From contig MNCI01015606.1 in NCBI GenBank assembly GCA_015680685.1, positions 4,889-68,888 on the forward strand: a DNA stretch of 64,000 nucleotides. The letters are read 5' to 3'. The translations under genes and the position numbers were made by a program. Positions 11,651 to 22,584 of this stretch are shown here, in pieces (within the stretch, counting starts at the first letter, position 1; every line of letters begins with the position of its first letter). The stretch is from Gnetum montanum. Its lineage: Eukaryota > Streptophyta > Gnetopsida > Gnetales > Gnetaceae. Under the pieces are notes generated by a model. The model was not told the origin of the DNA and searched no databases. It saw nothing but the letters and a program-made list of their open reading frames with translations.

Positions 11651-12900
11651 TAAATTCCGTTGTTATTGCTTTCCATTGGGTTATCCTACTGCTTTCATAC
11701 AAGTTGTTTGTGATAGCTTGGAGTATATTGCTTTTGCAAATAATGTTAATCTTGCTATGAAACAGGTAGTGTCTCCACTTCTTCAATGCAAACACTAAGA
11801 CAAGGCAGTTTGTCTCCACCTCATTATATTTTTCCTCATATGCTATCAGTGCATGACTCAGGTAGTACACTGGTATCTCAGAACTGTCATTTTGTTTTTG
11901 ACATAACAGTGCCACGATAGATGTGTCTGAGGTGGCAAGGTAGATGAAGAAAAGCTTATCCCTCTGTGGTGGGTAAATAGTTGAGAGGTGAAAAAGATCT
12001 TTTTTTAGATCATCAAAGGCTTGTTGGCATTGAGTTGTCCATTCAAAGTTAACCCCTTTCTTCAATAGATGTTGCATGTGGTGTAACTTGTTGGTCAACT
12101 TTGCTATAAACCTTTTGATGAACTGAATTCTACCTTGTAACCCACACAGCTCTTTAAGATCTGTAGGAGGTTTCAGGTTGACGATGGCCTTAATTTTGTC
12201 AGGGTCCACCCGTATCCTAACCTCTGATATTACAAACCCTAACATGCACCCGGTTCTCACCTTGAAGACACACTTTTTAGGATTGAGGTGTAAATCATGA
12301 ATCTGGCAACACTTGAGGACTACCCCTAGATCGTGGGAATGATTAACATCCTCTTTAGATGTGACCGCTATATCATCTACGTAGTTGTTCGAATTTTCTA
12401 GGATGTAGTCATTAAAGATGTAGGTCTTGGCTCGCTAGTAGGTCGCTCTAGTGTTCTTGATCCTAAAAGGCATCATAGTGTAACAAAAGGTACCCCATGG
12501 GGTCATTTAGGTTATTGTTAATTGATGCTTGGGGTTAATGCAAATTTGGTTGTAGCTGGAGAAACCATCCATGAAGGATAACAGATCATGACCAGCCGTA
12601 GTGTCAATGAGTTGATTAATACTTGGAAGTGAGAAATCGTCTTTGATCGTTGCCTTGTTCAGATCCTGGAAGTCTATACAGATTCATATTCCTCCCATTT
12701 TCTTAGAAACTACAATGATATTGGACACCAATTTTGAGTAATCAACTACCCGAATGAAACCAGCTTGGTATAGCTTGGTGATTTCATCCCGTACAACCAG
12801 TGCAATCTCTGGTTTAAGGTCTTTTCAGACCATGGAAAATGCAAGATATTTTTTTTGTAAAGGTAAATAGTTAGTTTGAAGCGTGTCAAAGCTCTTCGCC
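11650..12900 (-). pseudogene. Reverse transcriptase and first RNase H of element C
   Basis: Copies element RNA to DNA and removes the RNA strand. Minus-strand reading gives the RT start (AGFIRVVDYS), a LPSINQLID segment, LSFMDGFSSYNQI, then the catalytic YVDD motif at 12372-12383. It continues through the RT connection (ELCGLQGRIQFIKRFI) into the ordinary RNase H region with VYYLSHAL and EKYNEVE. The longest intact part is 11256-12260, 334 residues, which spans the RT end and both RNase H domains. Stops upstream (for example in the fingers domain and between DGF and YVDD) and an absent start show it is dead. Confidence 0.85.
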
Positions 12901-13165
12901 CAGGCCCACTGGTGTGAATGCAAACAGTGCTATGATGTCATGGCGAGCATGCTACGCTGCACGAAATACTCTGCATTAAACGAAGAGAGAGAATGACAAG
13001 TTTCCTTTTCACCATTGTGGCCTTAAATAGGGATTAACCCTTGGTAAACTCATCATTTTTACCGTAATAGCGTAGAGCCCACATTTGGAGCACAGAGCGA
13101 TTTTTGCCAACAGAGAGTAGGGCAATTTAATGTAGCAACGAAGAGAGAATCGACAAGTGAAACAA
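12901..13165 (+). promoter_or_regulatory. Possible promoter and leader of the antisense gene
   Basis: Sequence between the RT start of element C on the minus strand and the first ATG of the plus-strand gene. It contains an AT-rich TAAATAGG word near 13024 and the word GCATGCTACGCTGC near 12950, related to the LTR palindromes. Promoter activity is only inferred from position. Confidence 0.25.
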
Positions 13166-16100
13166 TGGCTCCCAAGAAAGAGCACAAACACCTAGCACTT
13201 TCCAAGGTTGAAGAAGTAAAGGAAACCCTAGGGCGTGTGACGTAGGCGCACATCGCGGTGCATGAGGAGACGTCGTTGACTCGGTAGGCCACTGTGCTTC
13301 CTCTATTTTTTTCTCTATTATTCATTTTTGTTTTTCTTGTTTTGCTCCTAGGATTTTGTTTAGCTATTCATGTATTTTCTATCATCATGTTGTCATTGTT
13401 TTAGCCCTTACACTGTCGTTGCTGCCATTTCAGCCACGACAGATGTACATACGTTATGCTAAGGTTGCATGCAAGATCGCGTGGACCGCCATCATTGCGG
13501 CTATCATTACTGTAGACGTTCGGATGATTTGAGGTGTTGGCATGTAGATAACATAGCGTAGGATCCTTGGGAGGGTTTGTCCATGTGTGATGTGATAGTG
13601 TAATACATGTTCTGTCGTAGTGTAATGTTAATCGCTTTATTAGAGCTAATCACTTCATTGCTACGCTAAGCTAATTTCTCTACGCTATTGCCTTCATGTT
13701 TTTCACTATGCTAACATTTGCTATTGTGTTGTGTAGGATAACACTAAGGTCGATTTTGATTGTCCTCAAAATCGTAAGGGTCCTGTGCTGCATCAGCGAA
13801 CCAGTGGCTAATGTTCCTCCACTCCATACGCATGTGGGATGACAAGCGGTCTGGTTTTGAGAAGGAGCCCTAGAGTTTCTACAATTTCTTCTCCAACAAT
13901 TCAACGTGATCATTTGGTCACACCTAGTGGAGGAGTTAGCAGCCTCCATAACAAAAACCTTGTTGCCTAGGAAAAATAAGTGTATTTTGAGATTTTTGAC
14001 AAATGGAGAAATCAACAGCAGGTAGGGAGAAGGATCTAGTTAATGTTCTAGAAATTTGAGGCATTTGACCTACATCTGGGATATGCCCGAGTATAATTAC
14101 TACAATCTCTACAATACCTTGTTTATCTCACGTCACATGGGAACATGCTTTCAAAACCCACTAGGAACTGTTTACTGTGCCGACGGGTGAGTTTTGTAGC
14201 TGCGTTCCACTATGTTATGCAATATTTGCTATGGTAGCCAAATGTTAATAGTGTATTTCTGTTACCAGGTTTTTATCAATAAGGAGGGGCTTCACGACAA
14301 TACATATGCGTTGACGTTAGCATAGATGGCGCTGCTGAGTTTTCCTCTGCTGAGAATATACACGTAGGTGTGATAGGTCAATGTGGGGGTGAGTACAAAG
14401 CCTACCTAACTTGGTATCCCAGATTCTACAATAGATGCAAGAAGTCTAGTTGGTTGGATGAGGGATGGACACCCTTTAAGCTAATCTTCATTGAAGATGT
14501 CTTGATTTGTCTTCCATCATTCCCATCACCGTTCAAACTTGTTAAGCTAAATAATGAATTGCTACATGTCTGAGTGTCATTACTGCTAACTGTGCTAATG
14601 GCTATAGGGGTGAAAAAGTCCCAGGAGGTGATGGTGATTACCTCTAGGAACTAAGAGGCTAATGTCTTCTTCAAGTATGGGAAAGTGGATGAGAGCCAAC
14701 GCTGGATATGCAGCATGGCCTTGGAATCCCTAACCAGGCATCTTCAAGATGTTGGGCTCATGGATTTGTTCCTGGTCTCGAACCCAAGTGTCCTTGCCAT
14801 TGAGATTCTCATCCTAGTGGATTCCTTCTCCGAAAAGGCAGACCACATCTACACATGTGTACACGGTGTGCGGGTGGTCCTTGAGATTAATGACTAGCTA
14901 TTTGCAGACCTTTTCGGTGTTCCTGTTGACGGCATCCCTATAGGTTCAAGGACCAAGAGAGAGTTGAACTGTTAGAGGAAGGATATCAATGAATGGCTAG
15001 GGGTTGCAAAGGAGCAAAAGGCGATCTCCATGGAGAAAGTCAAGCTGATCGCCGCCAGAGAGGTTTATCCCATCTTCTGTGCTTGTGCTTTCCCCCAGCT
15101 GCTTTCCGAAGGAAAGATCATGGAGATTGAACAAGCTTGAATAATGCAGGAGGTTATGGAAGAGGGCACCCTCTACAACTAGGCTGGACATCTGTGTAAA
15201 GGCTTGCGGACTAAAGTGCTTGTGCTTCATAAGAAGTAGGAGTCTTGCTTCAATGTACACTACACCTTCTTCATAGCCTATTTGTAGCATTTCACAGAGT
15301 TTTTGGTAGTCCATGAGAATGGAGTCTAGGTTATGTGAGATCGCAACCAAATATCCAAACCATGGATCTACCAAGTCATCTGAAGCACCTGAGCCCAAGA
15401 TCCCCTAGAAGTTATTGGGGAGTCGTTCTCTATGATGACTACAGATTGAGTGGCCCATAACTTTCGTGGCCAGGATAGCATGGAAGGGGCGCCCCCTACC
15501 GTTATTGGTAGCGTATCATAGGGGAAATGCCTCATCGTTGAGATAGTGACTACTAAGTTTTAGCGAAGGAGGCCTTCTTCTACTAAGGAGACCCTCTGTA
15601 CAACAGAAGAGGAAGGGTAGACACTACGGTTTAAGGTACACAGGATGCAACCTCCTATCAGTAAATGCTTATGTTAATTTCTTTGTCTATTTTGTTAATG
15701 CCTGCTACATTATGCTGCGCGAAATAACGTAACATAGCATAGCACCTACTTTACGCTAACTTGGTTTAAGCTAAATGAAAATATGTTGCTTTTTGTTTGC
15801 TGCTAGAGGAAGAAGAAGAAGAAGAGGATGATGAAGAAGAGGTGTCAGCTCCAAAGATGGGGGTGGCAAATAAAGACATGGGAGGCCTAATCATAGAGGA
15901 AAGGGCCCTAGTCAAGAGGAAAGGAGATCCTATCACTAAGTAAGGGGCTCTTCTTATTAGGGAGAATCCTCCTACTAATGAGGAGGACATTTTTGGAGGC
16001 ACAAAAGAATCTCCTATGGATGAAGAGGATGCTAGTGCCTTGAAAAGGCATCAACTAATAAAGAGGAAGTTCGCATCAATCGTAAGGGGATTTCTGCCGG

Positions 16101-17587
16101 AGGTCCTTCTGCTGAACACAGTCCAGCATCAGGGGAGCAAACAAGTGCCAAAGGTTCTACCATAATTTTGAGTCAGGATGAAGGGGAGTTGCAATTAGAC
16201 GCTGGTGAGTTTGACAACATACATTGTTGTTTACATTACTCTCATCTTTATTGCAGCCCACCTTGGTCACTACTAATGCATTTGGTTGCATGATAGACAC
16301 CAATGTCGATACTGCAGAACCTATCTTGACTCACTTAGAACTATCGGCCGAGACTTCTGATAAATTTACATTCATGCAGGGGGTCATCGATGACATGGTC
16401 AGCTATCTCAAACAGGTCGACCCCAAAGTGGGTAAGTAAAGTAGCTACGCTAAGCTCTTTTAGGTTGCTATACTACATGTCTTGAGCTGCTAACCTTGCT
16501 ACGCTAATGTGACTAATGCATTGTTTGGATGTTTGTAGCCTCTAGACTCCAATGGGACCTAAAACATGCGTTGAAAGTTAGTGTTGTGCCTACATTCTCG
16601 CCCAAAGTGGCCGAGGTGCCTCGTCGCATATACAACGAGGGTAGTAAATGTGCTTTGCACTCAACATGCTCCTTGTGGGAGTGTAGGCGCTTCAACAAGG
16701 ACTTGTGGAAATGGGTCCAAAGGGTTGAGAAAGAGAAGGTCAAACTAAGTGCCAAGGTGGGAGACCTCAAATCCAGGAATGAGTTTCTCATAACCCATGA
16801 TAGAAATGACAACAGTTGGCGCACGATGATAATAGATTATGTTAGATATTGGATAGTCGTGTGACACAACAATGAAGCCACCTGAGAAATAATGAAACAG
16901 CAGATGGAGATGGACTTGTTGGATCAGAATAACCAAGACTGGAAATATTATAGCGCTAGAGTTTACGAGTGGGGGCAATCCTAGAAAAACCATAAACACA
17001 TGTATAAACTAGAATGTTCCACCAACCACAAACTATACAAGGATGCTTTAGTGAAGGAATTTATCTATGAAGCATTTGTGAATGCCATTGGCACTTATGA
17101 AGCTTACAGAAAGTACATGGAGTAGGTAATAGTCACTGAATTGCCTGAACGGGAAGTGGACCTTGCCACAAGTGTGACTGCTACCACCTCCTTTTCCTTG
17201 GGATTGTCGAGATGGACAGCTACCGAGAAGGAGAAGTTTTCCGCAGACACTGAACCAAGAGACAAGCACTAGGCCAATATCATGGAGGAAGAGGTTTGGC
17301 ACCACCTCGAGCTTCATTTGGATCATATACCTTTCAAAATAGACTTAGGGCCATCTTGGGTTAGTCACATTCTGCTATGTAAATGCTCAAACGCTATCTT
17401 AGCTTTCATGTGTGGCCCTAACTGACTACTTCACTTTACCATGTAGGTTCCAGATAAGGATGCAGGGCCCATAGAGGGCGAAAACAATGAGGCAAAAGGA
17501 GGAAATGAAGAGGCAGACAGTGCAAAAGGGGATGATGTAGGGGCAAACAATGCGGGCGAAGATGATATAGGTGAAGATGACCCATGA
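13166..17587 (+). pseudogene. Antisense multi-exon gene carried in element C
   Basis: A plus-strand gene remnant lying opposite to its host element. I infer exons at about 13166-13283, 13737-14186, 14269-14566, 14608-15665, 15807-16204, 16257-16431, 16539-17359 and 17447-17587. Clear splice signals support these, for example GGTGAGT at 14186 and 16204, GTAAGT at 16432, and TTGCAG at 16251-16256. The product would start MAPKKEHKHLALSK. The middle has the frame with TWYPRFYNRCKK and WLDEGWTPFKL, then KADHIYTCVHGVRVV and GVPVDGIPIGS. A glutamate run EEEEEEDDEEE opens exon 5. Exon 7 is charged and probably coiled-coil (WVQRVEKEKVKLSAKVGDL). The last exon is acidic, ending GEDDIGEDDP and stop. In-frame stops in exons 1, 2, 4 and 7 show decay. 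I do not recognise the family; a retroelement-captured host gene or a Tat-type antisense ORF are both possible. Confidence 0.6.
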
Positions 17588-17759
17588 CAACATGAGTTTT
17601 TTTTTTAAAATTTCTGAATTTTGTGCGAAACTATCGAAAACATTGTTGAAGTGGAAAAAATTTTTAATGGAAAAGAAGTATTTTGGAAAAAGAATTGATT
17701 TTATGTTGGCTTATGCATTGTCTATGTGGTTAATTTTATGTTAAACTTTCATTTTTATG
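17588..17759. other. 3' flank of the antisense gene
   Basis: AT-rich DNA after the stop codon, with runs of T and A. It could hold the polyadenylation region of the plus-strand gene, but I see no unambiguous signal. Confidence 0.3.
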
Positions 17760-18000
17760 ATTTAGTTCTAGGCCATTTCGGGCCGTTGCTAGTTTCAATC
17801 CGTTTCAGGCCATTGTTAATTTTAGGCCATTGAGGGCCATCACATGGTAGCGTAGTTTTAGGCCATCTAGGGCCCTCGCTAGTTTTAGGCCATTTCGGGC
17901 CATCACTAGTTTTAGGCTATTTTGGGCCATCATTAGTTTTAGGCCATTTCAGGCCCCTATGTAGTAGCATAGTTTTAGGCCATTTCAGGCCATGAGATGG
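17760..18000. repeat. Tandem array, units of about 29 bases
   Basis: About eight degenerate units of TTTTAGGCCATTTCGGGCC plus ATCACTAG or similar. It sits between the antisense gene's 3' end and the protease-side linker of element C. Its unit is unrelated to the array at 9125-9765. Confidence 0.85.
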
Positions 18001-18019
18001 TAAAGAAGAGATACGCTAA

Positions 18020-18581
18020 TGATTTAGAGGAAAGCTAATTGGTGCCTAGCGTGGATGGATGGGTGCAAAAAAAAGAGGTGATAAATGTACAAATATGCCA
18101 ACTGGGCTAAAACTAGTGCAGTTGCTACGGTATGTGTAACTACTTCTTGACCCATTGTGGATTGGACGAGGCGTAGGGCTGAGGCACATTGCCATGACCT
18201 TCGTCCATATCATTGTCCTCCTCTTGGAAGGGTAACTTAGTCCACACATTTTTATCTTTTGAACTGGCTTGCTAAGTCGGTTCTATTACTAGGTGGTTAG
18301 TGTCTACGGAGACAGGCACTTCATTCTTAGAGGTTATGACCTTTAAGCCCTATTCCATGTCTATGTTATTGATCGCTTGTGTCACTACTTTGTTGCCATG
18401 GATCACCACCTCCCTGTTTGCATAGGGTAGATGGATCTCCTAATGAATGGGCAAAGAGACAGCCCTAAGTTGTGCTAACCATGACCTCTCCAAGATCATG
18501 TTAAACTCGGGCATCTCTTCAACCAAAATAAACGTTGCATTTGTGGGGAATTAATCCCCTGCCACGAAGTCAATATGGACT
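18020..18581 (-). pseudogene. Element C protease C-part and linker
   Basis: The minus frame from 18581 continues the aspartic protease begun at 20670 after removing the inserted solo LTR. It includes EEMPEFNMILERSWLAQLRAV and an IHLPYANREVVIHGN segment, which fit the conserved end of retropepsins (ILGRxWL, then a beta-strand-rich tail). Stops lie after the IH and further downstream, where a poorly conserved linker runs towards the antisense gene. Confidence 0.6.
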
Positions 18582-18586
18582 GTGCC
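18582..18586. repeat. Target-site duplication GTGCC, left copy (solo LTR B1)
   Basis: GTGCC directly precedes TGTACCGACC at 18587 and recurs at 20267-20271 directly after the LTR end. The duplication is exact. Confidence 0.9.
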
Positions 18587-20266
18587 TGTACCGACCGAAA
18601 TCGTCGGTGCAAGGCTGGAACGTTACGAGCACCGAAAGATCTACGGACAAGCACAACCGACCCTGCCTCTGCTTGAGGGCAAGCTGGAACGGACGAAGGC
18701 AGAGTGCCTTGAATGGTTCGCACGCGGATCAAACAAGGACTTCCCCAACGTTTGCCACTACAAAATGTTGGGTTATATGTAGACAATGCACATTAAATGT
18801 AAACTGTAAACAAGCACGATAATGTAAATGAGCCTGTAAATGTAACCTAAAAAAAACGAAGAAAACTGCAATAAATCTGAGCAAAATGTAAACTGTTTTG
18901 TATTGAGAATTGATTACAAAGTGCACCGGTCCAAACGCAGTTGTGGCTTTGACACAAGGCGGACGAAAGGCCCCGGCGTGTGTAGGGATGACTCGGCTAA
19001 TTCGCAAGGCAGGCGGAGCATAGAGACTGTGTGTACGGCGTACAGGTCTCTTCAGCGTAAGAGGGTTTTTGAGCTCTGATCTGCAGTGTAAATATCTCTT
19101 GTGTCTGCTCCGGTAAATTTTTTCCACCTCTGAAAATGCGGAAAACTGGGCTTTTTATAGGTGGGGTTTTGCCGAGAAAATTGGGTTGGGAGACACGTGG
19201 CATATCGACCGGGTGCTTACAATTTAGAAACATTGTATACGTTGGGCGTATACGCTACATCAGGCCAGCGTATACGCTGGGCGTATACGCTGGACTTGCT
19301 GGGCATGTGGACTTCGATGGACGCTGGTGTATACACTGGGCATATACACTGATGGATGCTGGCGTCTACCATGGGCATCTACGCTGATGGATGCTGGCGT
19401 CTATGCTAGGCGTCTACGCTGATGGATGCTGAGCGTAGAGGATGCCAGCGTAAGCGTATAGCATGCCAGCGTAAGCCAAAAATGTGCCCAGCGTATACAC
19501 ATGAAAATGCTTCATTTTAAGGTTAAAAATTGATTTTTGGGTGCCCAAGTGCTGCTGGAAACCCTAGGGAAGGTCCTGGGGGATCTGGATGCTCGATTCT
19601 GGCACGTTTTGACTCATTTCTGGGGCCCGAAAGTCTCTCTACGCTGGGCTTACGCCGAGCGTATACGCTGGGCGTAGAGGAATGAACGACCATCATTTGG
19701 AGCCCAAAATTTGATTTTCAAGTGCTTGAGACCTATTGGGGACCTTGGGGAAGGTCCTGGGTGGTCCAAACACTTAGTTCTAGCACGTTTTGACCTATTT
19801 CTAGGGCCCGAAAGTCTCTCTACGCTGGGCTTACGCCGGGCGTATACGCTGGGGGTAGAGGAATGAACGACCATCATTTGAAGCCCGAAATTTGATTTTC
19901 AAGTGCCTGAGACTTGCTGGGGACCTTGGGAAAGGTCTTGGGGGGTTTGGAAACTCCACTTTAGCATGTTTTGATGAGTTTTTGAGCCCCAAAAATTGCT
20001 GTACGATGGGCCTTACGCTGGGCATGTGTAGGCCAGCGTACAGGATGCATACTTAGTGAAAACCAAGTATTTTGAGCTCAAAATTTGCCAAGTTTGATGC
20101 CATATGTCATTGTAGTCTTCTGTGGGTCCCAGGGAACTTTCACTTACTTTCTTTAACTTTGTTTGATGCTATTTTGAGGCTTTCAAGCTTGGTCATGCTA
20201 AGGACCAACATGACTTAGCTTAATTTCTGTCTTCCAGTGTTAGCCAAAATTTTTTGTGGTGTTTCA
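18587..20266 (+). mobile_element. Solo LTR of family B (copy B1)
   Basis: A 1,680-base LTR from TGTACCGACCGAAATCG to GTGGTGTTTCA, flanked by an exact GTGCC duplication and with no internal region, so it is a recombination product of a once full element. It is related to 39302-40562 and, inverted, to 29351-30923. Inside are words such as GCTGGGCGTATACGCT (19233-19300, 19640-19680, 19820-19860) and three tandem units spaced exactly 181 bases apart (anchors GAAGGTCC at about 19569, 19750 and 19931). The open frames within it are products of these repeats. Confidence 0.9.
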
Positions 20267-20670
20267 GTGCCCTTTAGCACGACTCGTGCCCCATTGAGCA
20301 ACTTTAAGCATGATGTTGTTGTGGGCCTAATCTGGTTGAACAAACCTAGCTTGTCCACAATAGGGAAAGGGATGACATTTGTGGCAGCTCCATCATCAAC
20401 ATGCATGCTTTGGACCTTGTGTTGGCCAACCCAGATTGTGATGAAGAGAGGTGTTGTAGTCACTTGACCCTTTTTAGAGTCTTCCCTAATGGAATTATCA
20501 CAAAAATTCAATTGGAATGGCTTTAGCTTTGTAGGCACAAAAGGAAGCATGATCAAATGGATCGCCTTCTCTTCTGTTGGCATGTTCTCGTCAATCGGGA
20601 TTTCTGTTAACATGCGGACCAAAGCCCCATGGTGTGTTGTAGATGTTATAATTAGGTTATACAGGCTCAA
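20267..20670 (-). pseudogene. Element C aspartic protease, N-part
   Basis: Processes the Gag-Pol polyprotein. The minus frame has WVGQHKVQSMHVDDGAATNV, in which DDG stands where retropepsins have DSG or DTG, followed by IPFPIVDKLG. The usual pattern is a strand, DSGAS, N-hydrophobic-hydrophobic, then a helix. The serine-to-aspartate change in the active-site triad would be unusual and may be decay. The frame runs into the solo LTR at 20266, and the domain resumes at 18581. Confidence 0.75.
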
Positions 20671-20699
20671 TGTAGTTTTTTCTATTTTAGAGCTTTCTT

Positions 20700-22584
20700 G
20701 ACTTGGGTGAAGGAACTCAAGAGGTCTTGGTGAATTTCCGGTTTACTACCTTTCTCCTCTTCCATTCATCCTAGAAGATGAATTTCCTGAGGAGGGGGAG
20801 TTTCAGGCCTATTTGGATGAGGTGGCAAGGACTGTGTAGGTGTAGCAACATTATTTTTGGGTGATGAGGGTGTAGATGAAGGGGGTGAAGACGCAGGCTT
20901 ACAATTACTTGGGGCAATAATTTCCCTTGACATCTGACTTGCAAAGAGCACTTCTCATTTTTTAGGATGAGAAGGTTGTGAGGCTGTCTTATGCGGGGTG
21001 GGGGCTATTGTGCGTCTTGGCCCCCTAATAACATATGGTGCTAATGGTGGTAGAGTACACGGTGGTGGTGTGGTTTTGTTAACAGGTGGTACGGCGGTGG
21101 ATATGCGGGGAGGGACTCTCAGAACAAAAGATTGCTACGGACTTTGATTAGCCGTCGATGGTGTCGGTGCACTGCATTGAGGCACACGAACTACAAACAG
21201 CTACTAGGAAGGTTTAGGATTATTGTCAATGCCGATGGTATTGATGATGTAACTGAAGTTGTTGGCATTGAGAGGATCAGTGTAGAAGTGCAGAGATTGA
21301 TTCTCAGGGCGTACTTGTTTGCTTTCTTCTAGCACTAGTTTCCCTTGATTGATCATCCTTTGGATATCATCTTTCAATGCCATACAATATTTTTTGTTGT
21401 CTCACACTGTTAATGGTAGTCACAAAACCATTCTAGCTTGAATCCCTTAAGAATTGTGGGCTCATTGGGAAAGCCAAAGAGGGGTTCTTGAGGAGCTCGC
21501 AGTATCGCTGATGGCTCTTTGCTTCCTCTTCTGACATCTGCTTGTGTTGGATATACCCCATTGCTAGTAGTTGCTTCAGGAGATCTGAAAGCTTGATAGG
21601 TAGTGGGGTATACTTCGAGCGATCTTTGCGCTGAAAGTTCAATTTGGGTGGTGCAGATGTCTCAGGTGCGAATGTAGAGGGTTGCGATGCATTGCCCTGT
21701 TTGGGTGCAGGGTTAGCAGCAGGTGTGGCTGGTTTCTTGTTGTTCTTGTTATTGTTGTTGTTAGGTTTGGGTTTGGCCTCATTTGCCATAGCAGCAAATG
21801 TGGGTGTTGCAGCCTTAGCCTTATCCTTCTTTGTAAAGGTATTCTTGTATGCAACATAGGCTAGGTCTTTGCTTGCCTCGGCCGCATCCTATATGCTCTT
21901 AGTCTAGGTGAACACCTAACTGAGAGTGCGCGAAGCAAGAGAGTATAGCTTAGACTTAATAAACTCATTTACTACATCCTTAAAGATGGCCAGAAAGTGG
22001 GCCTCCATGATAGGCTCGCAGATTTCATTAAGGGTTGCACTTTAGTGGTGGATGAACTTCTGGACTAACTCTAGAGGATCTTGTTTCACGCTCATCAATT
22101 GATCTAGCATGATTTTTGGTTTTAATTTGTATTTGAAACATGTCATGAACTGGGTCAAAAGCTCCTCTAGGATTTCTATGGAGGAGCGTGGTAATGCACA
22201 GTACTAGTCTAAGGCTTTTCTGGTCAGAGACATAACAAAGACATGGATGATCATGTGCGAACATTGTTGTAGAAGAAGGGATTCAGACCTAAATGTAACA
22301 AGATGTGCATTGGGGTCCCGCTCCCCATTCTACTTCATGAAATGTGGGAGTGACATCCCTAGGGGTAACGTTAGTGCAGGGACTATCGGGTTGATGGGAT
22401 CGTCTTGGTAGAAGTCCATGACTTGCACCATGTCAGACCCGATAGCCTTGAGCCATTTTATTTTCTTAGTATGGTTCTGGATAAGTTGGAATGCTTGGTC
22501 TAGACCTGAAGATGATGTAGATGTTTGGGGAACTGCTTGGGAAGCTCCCATTTGTGGAGTAGTTGGGGTGGCAATGTGACCCAT
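20700..22584 (-). pseudogene. Element C gag, core and C-terminal part
   Basis: Gag forms the particle that packages element RNA. Minus-strand reading from 22584 gives a leader (SGLDQAFQLIQNHTKKIKWL), then DPNAHLVTF and further left RKALDQYCALP, SIEILEELLTQFM and KQDPLELVQKFI. This order fits the Retrotrans_gag domain of plant Ty3 elements. The C part at 21433-21789 is asparagine, alanine and proline rich with a basic stretch, then KLSDLLKQLLAMGYI. Left of that is a proline/serine-rich linker (20766-20951). Stops occur at about 22327 and 21430. I do not see a clear zinc knuckle. Confidence 0.75.

Noticed and set aside
15766-16002. Minus-strand serine-rich 78-codon frame
   Set aside because: Complement of the glutamate run in the plus-strand antisense gene exon 5.
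18496-20025. Arginine/proline-rich frames on both strands
   Set aside because: They lie inside a solo LTR and arise from its 181-base repeats.
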